DNA from: Lachnospiraceae bacterium
GTDB lineage: Bacteria; Bacillota; Clostridia; Lachnospirales; Lachnospiraceae
Direction of reading: 5' to 3'
Length of the DNA stretch: 63,947 nucleotides
Assembly (NCBI GenBank): GCA_017619635.1
Contig: JAFZRZ010000011.1
Span: 1-63,947, forward strand
Shown: positions 34,699-44,282 of the stretch, in pieces
Layout: every line of letters starts with the position of its first letter
Position numbering within the stretch: the stretch's first letter is position 1
Notes under the pieces: generated by a model
Told to the model about the DNA's origin: nothing
What the model saw: the letters and a program-made list of their open reading frames with translations, nothing else
Database searches by the model: none
Translations under genes and position numbers: made by a program

Positions 34699-36669
34699 TC
34701 AATCGCTCAGTCTGACCTGCTGACCCTGACTGATGGGTTTATCCGAGGTCGTTATGACATATGCCCATGAGTCAACATCGGCATTTATAGCGGTGTTGTT
34801 GTCATCACTTGTTATAACCTCGACATCTATCCTCTTGGCTTTATATCTGTTTCCAAAAGGAGTTCCCTTCTCTTCTATCGTATAGATGAACTTGCCCTTA
34901 TTGTCCTCTCTTATGGCACTGTTAGGCACAACCCTGTCATACTCTCTTGCTCTCTGTCCGACAGAGATGCTTAAAGACTCACCGTTTGTTACCTCACCCT
35001 CAACACTGAACACCAGCTGTCTGCTCTTTGCCGGGTTATTGGGATCGTTCACTATCTTTGCAAGCTTGATCATCATGTTATCACTGTAATACCATGAATT
35101 CTGAAGCTCTGCCGTATCACCGACCTGAACCTTTTTAGCCTGTTCGGCAGATACCGTTATCTTCATGTACATCGGCTTGCCTGCAACCTGTATGGTCGCT
35201 ACCGGATCACTTGCCGATGTTGTCTCTCCTGCTTTCTTTGCAACGGAAAGAACTATACCGTCAACAGGAGAAGTTATCTGTGCACCGCTTGCATCCTGCT
35301 TTAACTTCTCTACCTTTTCACGCTGTTCTCTTATGATTGAATTCTGATTGGCAAGATCAAGTGTTTTGCTTATATCAAGTAAAAGCTGTGCCTGATCTTC
35401 TTTAGCTCTTGCAAGCTCAAGATCGGCATCTGCCTTTCTTATAGCAAGGTCGTTTATAAGCTGCTGATTACCTGCTTTGTTCTCAGACTGCTCATTTGTC
35501 AGTCTTGTGATCTTCGTGGTCAGCTCATCAACCTTGTTCTTTGCACTGTTGTAATCCGATTCAGCAGATGAGAGTTTACTCACGGCACTGCTATACTCAT
35601 TATACTTATTCTTTGCAGCTTCCATCGCAGCATCTTTGCTACTGTAATCAGATATAGCACCCATGTATGCTTTATATGCTTCCGTTATATCTTTTATCTC
35701 AGATTCTGCTTCAGCGATTGTTGATTTAGTTGCATATATCCAATCGTTAAGTGCATCAGCGTCGTTAATTGCCTTTTTCTCATCTTTGTTTGGATCTGTA
35801 CCATAAAACAAAAGCTCAGACACTTCATTCTTAGAATTTAGTGCAGAATACTTGTTATCGTAAGCATTTTTAAATGCTGTTATGGATGTATCATTTATTT
35901 GTGCAACTATAGCATCCTGTTTTGTTTCATACTTAGCTTTTGCATTAGCTAATTCTAACTCAGCTGCATCTTTCTCGCTCTGCGCAGAAGTTGTGTTAGA
36001 GTTTCCTGCATCAACGACAGCCTTTAACTCATCATACTTGGCCTTTGCGGTATTAAGCTTGATCTGAGCCTCTTCAAGGTCAAGCTTTGCCTGGTTAAGA
36101 TCACTGTCGCTGTCTGTGCTACCGCTTGCCACGGTCTGCTGACGTGCTATGCTGTCAACATTCTCCTGAGCTGTTTTCACCCTTTGCTTTGCAGCCAGTA
36201 TCTGGGCCTCATATACAGCCATGGAAGAAACCTGACCGCTGGTTGCCTGATTGTATGCCTGTGCGCTCATCTCACCCGAAAGAGCACCTGCAGTGTACTT
36301 ATATATAAGGTCTTCCAAATCCTTTTGTGCTTTATCGAGTTCTTCGCTGTCACCTTCTTCCAGATAGAATAAAACCTGGTCTTTCGATACTGTGTCTCCC
36401 TCTTTAACTGCAACACTGTGGATGACCCTGCTGTCTTTAACCATGACACTGTAAGGATCGTCGGCCTCAACAACTCCGGTTCCTCTTATCTTCTCTGTGA
36501 TGGTCTCACTCTGTATATATTTGGTGGCCACCTCGGGAAGTGATTTATTCATGATACTGTTTGAAAAGAAGGTCAGTATGAGCATGATGCTTAGGAAAAC
36601 TATGGCTATGTTCTTGACCACGTCTTTTTTCAGTTTTATGGTATTGTTTTCTTTTGACTCGTTATTCAT
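34699..36669 (-). CDS. HlyD/MacA-type membrane fusion (adaptor) protein
   Basis: A 656-residue protein with one N-terminal membrane helix, a split lipoyl-like domain (VIHSVAVKEGDTVSKDQVLFYLEEG near residue 90 and GAQITSPVDGIVLSVAKKAGETT near 475), and between them an unusually long Ala/Lys/Glu-rich coiled coil of about 370 residues. The C-terminal beta-barrel region follows. Such adaptors bridge an inner-membrane exporter and the outside. Start is the ATG at 36669; a TTG two codons earlier is less likely. It is embedded in a sugar-import ABC operon, which is unusual. Confidence 0.85.
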   Translation of the reverse strand: MNNESKENNTIKLKKDVVKNIAIVFLSIMLILTFFSNSIMNKSLPEVATKYIQSETITEKIRGTGVVEADDPYSVMVKDSRVIHSVAVKEGDTVSKDQVLFYLEEGDSEELDKAQKDLEDLIYKYTAGALSGEMSAQAYNQATSGQVSSMAVYEAQILAAKQRVKTAQENVDSIARQQTVASGSTDSDSDLNQAKLDLEEAQIKLNTAKAKYDELKAVVDAGNSNTTSAQSEKDAAELELANAKAKYETKQDAIVAQINDTSITAFKNAYDNKYSALNSKNEVSELLFYGTDPNKDEKKAINDADALNDWIYATKSTIAEAESEIKDITEAYKAYMGAISDYSSKDAAMEAAKNKYNEYSSAVSKLSSAESDYNSAKNKVDELTTKITRLTNEQSENKAGNQQLINDLAIRKADADLELARAKEDQAQLLLDISKTLDLANQNSIIREQREKVEKLKQDASGAQITSPVDGIVLSVAKKAGETTSASDPVATIQVAGKPMYMKITVSAEQAKKVQVGDTAELQNSWYYSDNMMIKLAKIVNDPNNPAKSRQLVFSVEGEVTNGESLSISVGQRAREYDRVVPNSAIREDNKGKFIYTIEEKGTPFGNRYKAKRIDVEVITSDDNNTAINADVDSWAYVITTSDKPISQGQQVRLSD

Positions 36670-36678
36670 TATCAAGCC

Positions 36679-37587
36679 TTAGCCTTTCATTCCGCCCTGA
36701 TATGTTATTCCCTCGACAAGATATTCCTCACCGTACTGGAACACGAGCAGAGTCGGTATCATATAGATGGTCGCCACAGCAAATGCTATACCAATCTCAC
36801 CCTGATTTATCTTTGAAAGAAATACTGAAAGAGGATGCATGTCACTGTCATTTAAAAGAATTAGCGGCTGTTCGACCATGTTCCAGTAATCTATGAACAG
36901 AAGGATACATACACTTGCGACCGCACTCTTACAAAGCGGATAGCAGATCTTGGTGAATATCTTCCATTCTCCCGCACCGTCTATCCTTGCAGCATCTATT
37001 ATACCCGCAGGTATCCTTCTCATGCACTTGGTCAGCAAGAATACGGCAAACGGTGAAAATATACCCGGAAGCCATATAGCCCAGTTTGTATTTGTTATGC
37101 CGAGCCATTCACTTACAAAGAAGTTTGGCACCAGTGTTACCTGATACGGCATGAGCATCAGTATTATATATGCAAAGAAGATTATCTCACGGATCCTTCC
37201 TCTGTAACGCGCAAATCCGTATGATGCCAGCATTGCCACAACCAGCTGGAACAGCACTATCGGTACTACCAGTATCACCGAATTCCAGAATTTCAACAGA
37301 TAATCCGGACTGTTGAATAAAACGGTGAAGTACTGTTTGAAGCTGACCATATCGGGTATGAACTTAAGATGCACGGTCTCGGAAATGAACTTTGAACTGC
37401 CTTTTCCCGTGACACTTGCAAATACCCTTCCGTAGTTTGCCGCGATCTCACTCTCTGCCATAAATGAATTGCATATGGTAAAGATGATCGGTATGACAAA
37501 CATGATCGCAACCAGTACGAGTACTATAGATGTGATCGGTTTTATTCTGTTCTTTTTCTTCTTATGTGTAACTCTGTCGTACTTCAT
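36679..37587 (-). CDS. Carbohydrate ABC transporter permease (MalG type)
   Basis: A 302-residue inner-membrane permease with six predicted helices. The cytoplasmic EAA loop that contacts the ATPase is RIPAGIIDAARIDGAGEWKIFTKICYPLCK. Typical CUT1 sequences such as LMLMPYQVTLVPNFF and FVIPIIFTICNSFM are present. It follows the MalF-type gene by 3 bases. No ATPase gene is in the operon, so a shared MsmX-like ATPase encoded elsewhere would be needed. Confidence 0.93.
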   Translation of the reverse strand: MKYDRVTHKKKKNRIKPITSIVLVLVAIMFVIPIIFTICNSFMAESEIAANYGRVFASVTGKGSSKFISETVHLKFIPDMVSFKQYFTVLFNSPDYLLKFWNSVILVVPIVLFQLVVAMLASYGFARYRGRIREIIFFAYIILMLMPYQVTLVPNFFVSEWLGITNTNWAIWLPGIFSPFAVFLLTKCMRRIPAGIIDAARIDGAGEWKIFTKICYPLCKSAVASVCILLFIDYWNMVEQPLILLNDSDMHPLSVFLSKINQGEIGIAFAVATIYMIPTLLVFQYGEEYLVEGITYQGGMKG

Positions 37588-37590
37588 AGG

Positions 37591-38487
37591 CTAATCCTCC
37601 AAGTCCTTTCCGACAAAGTTCTCTATTACAAACAGCAGTCCCACCAGTACTATCATGACAAGTGACATGAGTATGGCAGCTGCCGAAAGCTTCTGATAAT
37701 CAAGTGCCGCAAACATGTTGTTCATGTAATGCTGCATCATGTACAGGGATTCATAGGGATAATCGCCTGTCAAAAGGTATATCTCCCTGAATACCTTGAA
37801 AGAATTTATAAGTGACATTATTGTCACAAACAGTATCGTAGACGAAAGATACCTTATCTTTATCGTTTTAAAGATAGCCCAGTCCGATGCACTCTCGAGC
37901 CTTGCAACCTCTATAAGATCCTTAGGGATATTTGAGATCGCAGCCATGAAGAGGATCATGTTGTAACCCAGATTCTTCCATATAAATAAGATGATTATGA
38001 CTATCTGGGCATGATCAGACTTCATCCAGTCTATCTTGCTTATATCAAAACGGGTGATTATCTCATTTACCACTCCGTTATAATCAAACATCACCTGCCA
38101 GATCAGTATGACCGATGCTATGGGCACCATCATGGGGCTCAATATACTAGATCTTATCTGTGATTTTGCAAGGACGTTCTTATCCAGTGCAAATGCGACC
38201 ATAAGTGACAGTATAACTATCAGCGGAACGCTTATCAGCGAGAACTTGACCGTATTGGTCACTGCCAGTTTGAAGGCTTTATTCTGCACTATACTTGTGA
38301 AATTATCAAGAAACACCCAGTTTTTGCTGATCGGGTTATCTACCATGGAATAATAGATGACAACAAGAAAAGGTACAACAAAAAAAGTTGCCACCCCTCC
38401 TACGCTGGGAGCAAGAAACAGAGCTGTCTTTCTCTTCAACTTTTTTGTCATAACCGAAGTATGTTTCTTTTCCATGGTCAGTGCCAT
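37591..38487 (-). CDS. Carbohydrate ABC transporter permease (MalF type)
   Basis: A 298-residue CUT1 permease with six membrane helices and the EAA-loop sequence NIPKDLIEVARLESASDWAIFKTIKIRYL. The ATG at 38487 has GGGGAGATATA upstream. It is the first gene of the sugar ABC/HlyD/MacB set and begins 28 bases after the engB stop with no strong terminator between, so it may share the engB promoter. Confidence 0.93.
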   Translation of the reverse strand: MALTMEKKHTSVMTKKLKRKTALFLAPSVGGVATFFVVPFLVVIYYSMVDNPISKNWVFLDNFTSIVQNKAFKLAVTNTVKFSLISVPLIVILSLMVAFALDKNVLAKSQIRSSILSPMMVPIASVILIWQVMFDYNGVVNEIITRFDISKIDWMKSDHAQIVIIILFIWKNLGYNMILFMAAISNIPKDLIEVARLESASDWAIFKTIKIRYLSSTILFVTIMSLINSFKVFREIYLLTGDYPYESLYMMQHYMNNMFAALDYQKLSAAAILMSLVMIVLVGLLFVIENFVGKDLED

Positions 38488-38515
38488 TATATCTCCCCGA
38501 TATGATGAATATACA

Positions 38516-39100
38516 TCATCCTATTATAGAATCCAGTATGGCGTATATCTCATCCCTGCCCTGTTTTGTCTCTGCAGAGAAAGGTATGATCACCGTTTCC
38601 TTTGAACATCCGAGTGTCTCTCTTATGAGCTTTATCTGCTTGTCTGTCTGGCTTCTCTTTATCTTATCAAGTTTGGTCGCTATTATCACTGGTTCAAAAC
38701 CGCTCTTTACGACCCATTCATACATCTCACAGTCATTGGCTCCCGGAGCATGCCTTATATCTATAAGAAGAAATACCCTTTTTAAGGCTTTGGATGTATG
38801 AAGGTATCTTTCTATCATCTTACCCCACTGTGCCTTTACCTTTACATTGGCATTGGCATAACCGTATCCGGGCAGATCGACAAAGTAGATCTCATCGCTT
38901 ATATTGTAAAAGTTGATCGTCTGTGTCTTACCGGGCTGAGAACTGATCCTGGCATAGCTTTTCCTGTTCATCAGAGCATTGATAAGTGATGACTTGCCAA
39001 CATTACTCTTACCCGCAAATGCAACCTCCGGAAGTTCATTTTCCGGAAGTTTGCTTGTTATTCCGCACACTGTTTCAAGATTTACGCTTCTTATGACCAT
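38516..39100 (-). CDS. engB: Ribosome biogenesis GTPase EngB (YsxC/YihA)
   Basis: Small essential GTPase for 50S subunit assembly. The 194 residues include G1 GKSNVGKSSLINAL, G3 DLPGYGYA and G4 TKLDK. The start at 39100 (MVIRSVNLETV) is chosen because GGAG lies six bases upstream; the ATG at 39112 has no ribosome site. It follows clpX as in other Firmicutes, though the lon gene often found between them is absent. A near-perfect promoter overlapped by a palindrome lies just upstream. Confidence 0.95.
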   Translation of the reverse strand: MVIRSVNLETVCGITSKLPENELPEVAFAGKSNVGKSSLINALMNRKSYARISSQPGKTQTINFYNISDEIYFVDLPGYGYANANVKVKAQWGKMIERYLHTSKALKRVFLLIDIRHAPGANDCEMYEWVVKSGFEPVIIATKLDKIKRSQTDKQIKLIRETLGCSKETVIIPFSAETKQGRDEIYAILDSIIG

Positions 39101-39113
39101 AAGTTTCTCCATG

Positions 39114-39136
39114 GTGTACTAATCCAATTAGTACAC
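39114..39136. promoter_or_regulatory. 23-bp palindromic operator candidate at the engB transcription start
   Basis: GTGTACTAAT (39114-39123), 3 bases, ATTAGTACAC (39127-39136), perfect arms. It begins 2 bases downstream of the -10 box, over the predicted +1, as expected for a repressor site. It has the GT...AC layout common among GntR-family operators (inference). Confidence 0.65.
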
Positions 39137-39138
39137 TT

Positions 39139-39167
39139 AATATACTCTTTAGTTTCATTAATGTCAA
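39139..39167 (-). promoter_or_regulatory. Strong predicted engB promoter
   Basis: Perfect TTGACA (39162-39167), 17 bases, TATATT (39139-39144) on the minus strand. Confidence 0.8.
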
Positions 39168-39184
39168 TAGTTATTGATATAAAT

Positions 39185-39211
39185 ATTTAAGCCCCATATA
39201 GGGGCTTAAAT
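39185..39211 (-). terminator. Hairpin at the clpX stop (probable terminator)
   Basis: ATTTAAGCCCC (39185-39195) and GGGGCTTAAAT (39201-39211) form a perfect 11-bp stem with a 5-base loop. The downstream minus-strand sequence is AT-rich but not a clean T run. Confidence 0.55.
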
Positions 39212-40452
39212 TATCGCACTATCGTAGGCTGTGCTTTTCCTTCTATTACATCTTTTGTTATGATACATTCCTGTACCGAATCATCCGAAGGTATAGTGAA
39301 CATCACATCCATCATGGCTTTTTCCATAATGGTACGAAGGCCTCTTGCTCCGGTCTTCTGTGTATATGCCTCATCCGCTATGGCATCCACTGCTTCGTCA
39401 TCAAACTTAAGTCCGACTCCGTCATATCTGAACAGCTTCTGATACTGTTTTACCAAAGCGTTCTTGGGCTGTGTCAGTATCTCTACCAACGACTGTTTAT
39501 CAAGTCCTTCGAGTGCGACTCTTATCGGAACTCGTCCCACAAACTCCGGTATAAGTCCGAACTTAACCAGATCCTGTGTGCTTACCTGAGCTAAAAGCTT
39601 TCCGATCTCATCACCCGACTTCTGAGCGATCTCAGCATTGAAACCTATCGATTTACGGTTCAGTCTCTCTTCTATGATCTTTTCAAGCCCGTCAAATGCA
39701 CCGCCGCATATGAAAAGTATATTCGATGTATCTATCTGTATAAGATCCTGATGGGGATGCTTTCTTCCACCCTGTGGCGGAACGCTTGCCATCGTTCCCT
39801 CTACTATCTTAAGAAGTGCCTGTTGGACACCTTCTCCGGATACGTCACGTGTGATCGATACATTCTCACTCTTTTTTGTGATCTTGTCTATCTCATCTAT
39901 ATAGATGATGCCAAGTTCTGCTCTTTTTACATCATAATCTGCTGCCTGTATAAGCTTAAGCAGGATGTTCTCAACATCTTCTCCGACATAACCTGCCTCT
40001 GTCAATGTTGTTGCATCCGCAATAGCAAAAGGAACATTGATTATCTTTGCCAGTGTCTGGGCCAAATATGTCTTACCTGATCCTGTCGGTCCCATCATGA
40101 TGATATTGGACTTTTGCAGTTCAACTCCGTCGTCTTCCTGCTTTGCCGTTACTCTCTTGTAGTGATTATATACGGCTACCGATAACACCTTTTTGGCAAG
40201 TTCCTGTCCAACAACATATTCATCGAGGAATTTCTTGATCTCAACCGGCTTTAAAAGGTTGATATCCATATCGTCATCAGCCTGATCAGAAAAATCATCT
40301 CCGAATTCCTCAGCTATCATATCGGCACAGATATCTATACACTCGTCACAGATATAAACACCTTCCGGTCCTGCTATGAGCTTACGGACCTGATCCTGTT
40401 TTTTTCCGCAAAAAGAACACCTGACATGTCCTGACATACTCTTGTTAGCCAT
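39211..40452 (-). CDS. clpX: ATP-dependent Clp protease ATP-binding subunit ClpX
   Basis: AAA+ unfoldase that feeds ClpP. The 413 residues start with a zinc-binding domain (Cys12, Cys15, Cys35, Cys38), then Walker [13 protein letters not shown], Walker [11 protein letters not shown], and an IGF-type loop seen as [10 protein letters not shown], which docks on ClpP. It starts 8 bases after clpP and ends in a hairpin before the engB promoter. Confidence 0.97.
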   Translation of the reverse strand: MANKSMSGHVRCSFCGKKQDQVRKLIAGPEGVYICDECIDICADMIAEEFGDDFSDQADDDMDINLLKPVEIKKFLDEYVVGQELAKKVLSVAVYNHYKRVTAKQEDDGVELQKSNIIMMGPTGSGKTYLAQTLAKIINVPFAIADATTLTEAGYVGEDVENILLKLIQAADYDVKRAELGIIYIDEIDKITKKSENVSITRDVSGEGVQQALLKIVEGTMASVPPQGGRKHPHQDLIQIDTSNILFICGGAFDGLEKIIEERLNRKSIGFNAEIAQKSGDEIGKLLAQVSTQDLVKFGLIPEFVGRVPIRVALEGLDKQSLVEILTQPKNALVKQYQKLFRYDGVGLKFDDEAVDAIADEAYTQKTGARGLRTIMEKAMMDVMFTIPSDDSVQECIITKDVIEGKAQPTIVR

Positions 40453-40460
40453 CAGTTACC

Positions 40461-41051
40461 TCATTCTTCACTGCGCTTTGTTATAACCGAATCTATAAGG
40501 CCGTACTCCTTAGCCTCTTCAGCTGTCTTCCAGTTGTCACGTTCAGTATCAGCTGCGATGGTGTCATAATCCTTACCTGTATTCTCAGCAAGGATGGTAT
40601 TTAACTTTTTCTTTGTCTGAAGGATATGCTCTGCTGCTATCTGGATCTCTGTAGCCTGTCCCTGAGCTCCTCCAAGCGGCTGATGGATCATTATCTCGGC
40701 ATTGGGAAGAGCATAACGCTTACCCTTTGCGCCTCCTGCAAGAAGGAATGCGCCCATGCTTGCAGCCATACCTATACATATGGTAGAAACATCGCACTTG
40801 ATGTACTGCATGGTATCATATATAGCCATACCTGCCGTTACACTACCGCCGGGGCTGTTGATATACAGACTTATATCCTTCTCCGGATCCTCGGCTTCAA
40901 GGAAAAGTAACTGTGCAACAACTATAGAAGCTGTTGTCTCGTTTACCTCTTCTCCAAGGAAGATGATCCTGTCTTTTAATAATCTTGAATAGATATCATA
41001 TGAGCGCTCACCTCTTGAGGTCTGCTCTATGACATAAGGTATCAAACTCAT
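40461..41051 (-). CDS. clpP: ATP-dependent Clp protease proteolytic subunit
   Basis: Serine protease forming the 14-subunit chamber. The 196-residue form beginning [20 protein letters not shown] is the standard N-terminus and follows GAGGCG; an ATG 15 bases upstream would add five residues. Catalytic Ser98 is in [11 protein letters not shown] and His123 in [10 protein letters not shown]; the Asp lies in [11 protein letters not shown]. It is in the tig-clpP-clpX order. Confidence 0.97.
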   Translation of the reverse strand: MSLIPYVIEQTSRGERSYDIYSRLLKDRIIFLGEEVNETTASIVVAQLLFLEAEDPEKDISLYINSPGGSVTAGMAIYDTMQYIKCDVSTICIGMAASMGAFLLAGGAKGKRYALPNAEIMIHQPLGGAQGQATEIQIAAEHILQTKKKLNTILAENTGKDYDTIAADTERDNWKTAEEAKEYGLIDSVITKRSEE

Positions 41052-41096
41052 AATACGCCTCTTCACACTATTACTTAAACGTCAATACGATAGGTA

Positions 41097-42383
41097 TTAT
41101 TTCTCTACAGCGCTCTCAACAGTCATCTTAGCTGCCTTCTTAACAGCGATATCCTTCATGATCTGCTTCTTGCCTTCTTCACCCATCATATCTTTTACTT
41201 TGTCAGCTTCCATCTTGTACATGTCAGCCATCTCTTTGATCTCTGCATCGAGATCTTCCTCAGTTGCTTCGATCTTCTCAGCTTCTACGATAGCTTCAAG
41301 AACAAGTCTTGACTGGATACGCTTGAGAGCCTGAGGCTTAACCTGATCCATGAACTTGTCTGTAGACATACCAGTGAACTGGAGATACTGCTCAAATGAA
41401 AGACCCTGCTGCTGGATGTTCTGTGCGAACTCCTCAACCATCTGTCTCTGCTGTGTCTCGAGCATTGCATCCGGGATCTCCATCTTTGCATCATTTATGA
41501 TAGCTTCAACAACTGCCTCTTCCTTTGCTTCTGCAGCCTGTTTAGCCTTCTTTTCTGTAAGTTTCTTCTTTACGTCTTCCTTGTACTCTGCAAGTGTATC
41601 AAACTCAGAAACCTCTGAAGCAAACTCATCATCAAGCTCAGGAAGCTCCTTCTGCTTGATCTCCTTAACTACACACTTGAATACTGCTGCCTTGCCTGCA
41701 AGGTCTTCTGCGTGATAATCCTCAGGGAATGTAACGTTTACTTCGCATTCCTCACCGATGTTCTTGCCGATGAGCTGCTCCTCAAATCCGGGTATGAATG
41801 CACCTGAACCGATGGTAAGAGGATAGTTCTCACCCTTTCCGCCTGTGAATGCTACACCGTCAACATATCCGTCGAAATCGATAACTGTATCATCCTTATC
41901 CTGAACAGCTCTGTCAGTAACGCTGATGCTTCTTGCATTGTTCTCGCGTTCCTTATCGATAGCTGCATTGATCTCATCTTCACTTACTTCTGTATCAACC
42001 TTGTCGATCTTAACGCCCTTGTACTTGCCAAGCTTAACTTCAGGCTTCAATGCAACCTCAGCTGTGAAGATGAAAGGCTTTCCGGGCTCTAACTGAACTG
42101 CCTCGATCTTGGGTGTTGATGTGATCTCCTCACCGCACTCATCATAAGCCTTCTCATATGCCTCGGGTATAACCTGGTTGGCAGCTTCCTCAAGGAATAC
42201 TCCCTTACCGTACATCTTCTCTACCATGGCACGCGGAACCTTACCTTTTCTGAATCCGGGTATGGATATCTGCTTCTTCTGTTTCTGATATACTTTTTCA
42301 ATGGCTTTTTCGAGCTCCTCGTAGGGTACTTCGATGGTAAGCTTAGCCATTCCTTTTTCTAATTTTTCAACCTGTACGCTCAT
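41097..42383 (-). CDS. tig: Trigger factor (ribosome-bound prolyl isomerase chaperone)
   Basis: Binds near the ribosome exit tunnel. The 428 residues carry the ribosome-binding signature GFRKGKVPRAMVEKMYG near residue 45, a central FKBP-type domain (DDTVIDFDGYVDGVAFTGGKG) and a helical C-terminal chaperone domain. The start at 42383 (MSVQVEKLEKG) follows GGAAGG; the longer ORF start lacks a good site. It heads the tig-clpP-clpX run and has a predicted extended -10 promoter. Confidence 0.96.
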   Translation of the reverse strand: MSVQVEKLEKGMAKLTIEVPYEELEKAIEKVYQKQKKQISIPGFRKGKVPRAMVEKMYGKGVFLEEAANQVIPEAYEKAYDECGEEITSTPKIEAVQLEPGKPFIFTAEVALKPEVKLGKYKGVKIDKVDTEVSEDEINAAIDKERENNARSISVTDRAVQDKDDTVIDFDGYVDGVAFTGGKGENYPLTIGSGAFIPGFEEQLIGKNIGEECEVNVTFPEDYHAEDLAGKAAVFKCVVKEIKQKELPELDDEFASEVSEFDTLAEYKEDVKKKLTEKKAKQAAEAKEEAVVEAIINDAKMEIPDAMLETQQRQMVEEFAQNIQQQGLSFEQYLQFTGMSTDKFMDQVKPQALKRIQSRLVLEAIVEAEKIEATEEDLDAEIKEMADMYKMEADKVKDMMGEEGKKQIMKDIAVKKAAKMTVESAVEK

Positions 42384-42427
42384 TTTTATTGTTTCCTTCC
42401 TAATATTTCTGATTACAGACGGCATAT

Positions 42428-42436
42428 ATTATAGCA
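42428..42436 (-). promoter_or_regulatory. Extended -10 promoter for tig-clpP-clpX
   Basis: TGCTATAAT on the minus strand, 45 bases before the tig ATG. No clear -35 is seen. Confidence 0.5.
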
Positions 42437-42465
42437 TAATAATCTTTTAAAATCTACACAGTATT

Positions 42466-43017
42466 TTATGCCCTAAAAACGATCTTTTTTGCCATTTCTT
42501 CAGCAGCTTCCTGTCCCTGAACTGCTGCGATGATCTCAAGTGCAAAAGGTATCGCTGTACCGAGTCCCCTGCTGGTTATAACATTTCCGTCATGATTGAC
42601 TTCGTTATGATTAACATCAGCTCCTGTAAGCTCGGCATCCATACCTGGATATATGCAGGCCTTCTTTCCTTTAAGGTATCCGCCGTGTCCCAGTATCTTT
42701 GGTGCGGCGCATATAGCACATACCAGTTTGCCGGCTTCATACATCTCTTTTAGAGCTGCCTGTACATAGGAATTTGCTTCCATGTTGTCGGTTCCGGGGG
42801 CTCCACCGGGGATGACCAGAACATCATCGGATGAGAAATCATGCTCCTCAATGATCTCGTCAGCAACTATCGTTATATCATGAGAACCTGTGACTGTTTT
42901 GTCACCGCTTATCGATATGATACTAAGATCCATTTTTGCTCTTCTTAAAATATCAACAACGTTTAAAGCTTCACATTCCTCTGTCCCCTGTGCAAAAAGC
43001 AGTGCTACCTTTGTCAT
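42466..43017 (-). CDS. DJ-1/PfpI family protein
   Basis: A 183-residue glutamine-amidotransferase-like fold. The nucleophile elbow reads KLVCAICAAPKILG, with the expected reactive cysteine in AICAAP; the N-terminus has VALLFAQGTEECEALN with the conserved Glu, and VIPGGAPG is present. Family members act as chaperones, deglycases or redox sensors; the specific role is not clear. It follows the interrupted membrane-protein gene by 17 bases and is probably the last gene of the glgP-malQ transcript. Confidence 0.88.
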   Translation of the reverse strand: MTKVALLFAQGTEECEALNVVDILRRAKMDLSIISISGDKTVTGSHDITIVADEIIEEHDFSSDDVLVIPGGAPGTDNMEANSYVQAALKEMYEAGKLVCAICAAPKILGHGGYLKGKKACIYPGMDAELTGADVNHNEVNHDGNVITSRGLGTAIPFALEIIAAVQGQEAAEEMAKKIVFRA

Positions 43018-43034
43018 ATATCTCTTCCTTTCGA

Positions 43035-44282
43035 TCAGTTAAACTCAGAACCTGTATATGCATCACCATTGTCAGGTCCGACGTTATTTATATCTTCTTT
43101 AGCATAATCATTTGCTGATACCTGCTCTTCTTTTACTTCATAGCCTGAGGTCTCATCCTCTTTTGTCTCATAATTCGGTGTTCCCTCGTTAAAAGCAGAG
43201 CCACGAAGTCTCTCTTCTCTTCTTCTTTCAACTTCTGCTATCATCTGGCTGCGATTCTTATTAAAGATGTTCTCAAGCTCGTTGCTGTAACCAAATATCG
43301 CATCCGGGATGATCGATGCAAAGTAGTTCATCATCTCATCCATGGTGTCCTTCTTTGCGGGAACCTGTACAGTCTTTCCATTCTTAAGTCTGATCTTTAC
43401 GTAATACTGTTTGCTGACTGTGATGAATGCGGATTTGTTCTTTACTATATAAGGATATATCCACAGTACATCTTTTGCCTTTGAAAAATTAAGGCTCATC
43501 GCGCTCTCAAAGAGGAAGAACTCATCGTTTGCCCTTACACCGTATCTTTCAGGGGTAGAATCTCTGAATCTCTCGATACGGCTGTATGCAAGATCTTTGC
43601 TTCCAACCTCGTTAGCATATACCGTCACATCCTTTAAGTGATCTCCGAACAAAGCGTAGAATAAAAGTGCTATGCCCGCGATAAGGAAAATGGCTGCAAC
43701 GATTATTCCGGCATAATCTGTCTGTTCCGTTCTTGAACCTGCTTTTGCACCAACCAGAACATAAGGTGCGAAGTACTGTTTCACTTCATCGACAGACATA
43801 TCATATGCAGCAGCACATTCTTCCATATATGAATTGTAATAAGCAAGATCATCACCCGTGAGTTTCTGTATCTTACCCTTTACGGTGAAATAATCAAGCT
43901 AGCTGTAATCGAGCTCCTCTCCTGCGTTTTCGGCAGCGATGATATCGTTCATGAGATTGTATGCTCTGTCGTTTTTCTTTCCTCTGAGCTCGACTCCCAC
44001 ATACTCGGCGCCGTCAGGTCCCATGCTGACAAAGTAATCTCTCTGTACTTCCTTGTCTGATGTGCCTTCTGTGAAATAGCAGTAATAATCATATACATAG
44101 TAAACGGTTATCCTTGCTCTTCCTTCCACGATCTGATCTGCCGTGATCTCATCGAGGTTCTGCTCCTCTCCTACCGGTATATAATCCGAAAAGAATATCA
44201 GCAGTAATAAAAGTCCTACCGCAGCTACTCCCAGCGCAAGCAGCGCCATTCTTCTTTTTATCTTTTTCTCGATCTGTTTCAT
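43035..44282 (-). pseudogene. Two-domain membrane protein gene interrupted by one in-frame TAG
   Basis: From ATG 44282 the frame runs 127 codons to TAG at 43899-43901, then continues in the same frame through LDYFTVKGKIQKL and on to the stop at 43035, for 415 residues in all. Part one has a membrane helix (about 11-31) and an outside-like domain. Part two has another helix (about 37-57 after its first ATG at 43826) flanked by conserved-looking sequence and ends with a hydrophilic tail. I do not recognise the family. The start overlaps malQ by 4 bases (ATGA), so it is translationally coupled. The stop may be a nonsense mutation, a sequence error, or the gene may make two proteins; no good ribosome site is seen before the second ATG. 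Confidence 0.7.

Noticed and set aside
38502..38519. Hairpin ATGATG-AATATA-CATCAT between engB and the permease gene as a terminator.
   Set aside because: Only 6 weak base pairs and no T run, so it is unlikely to stop transcription.
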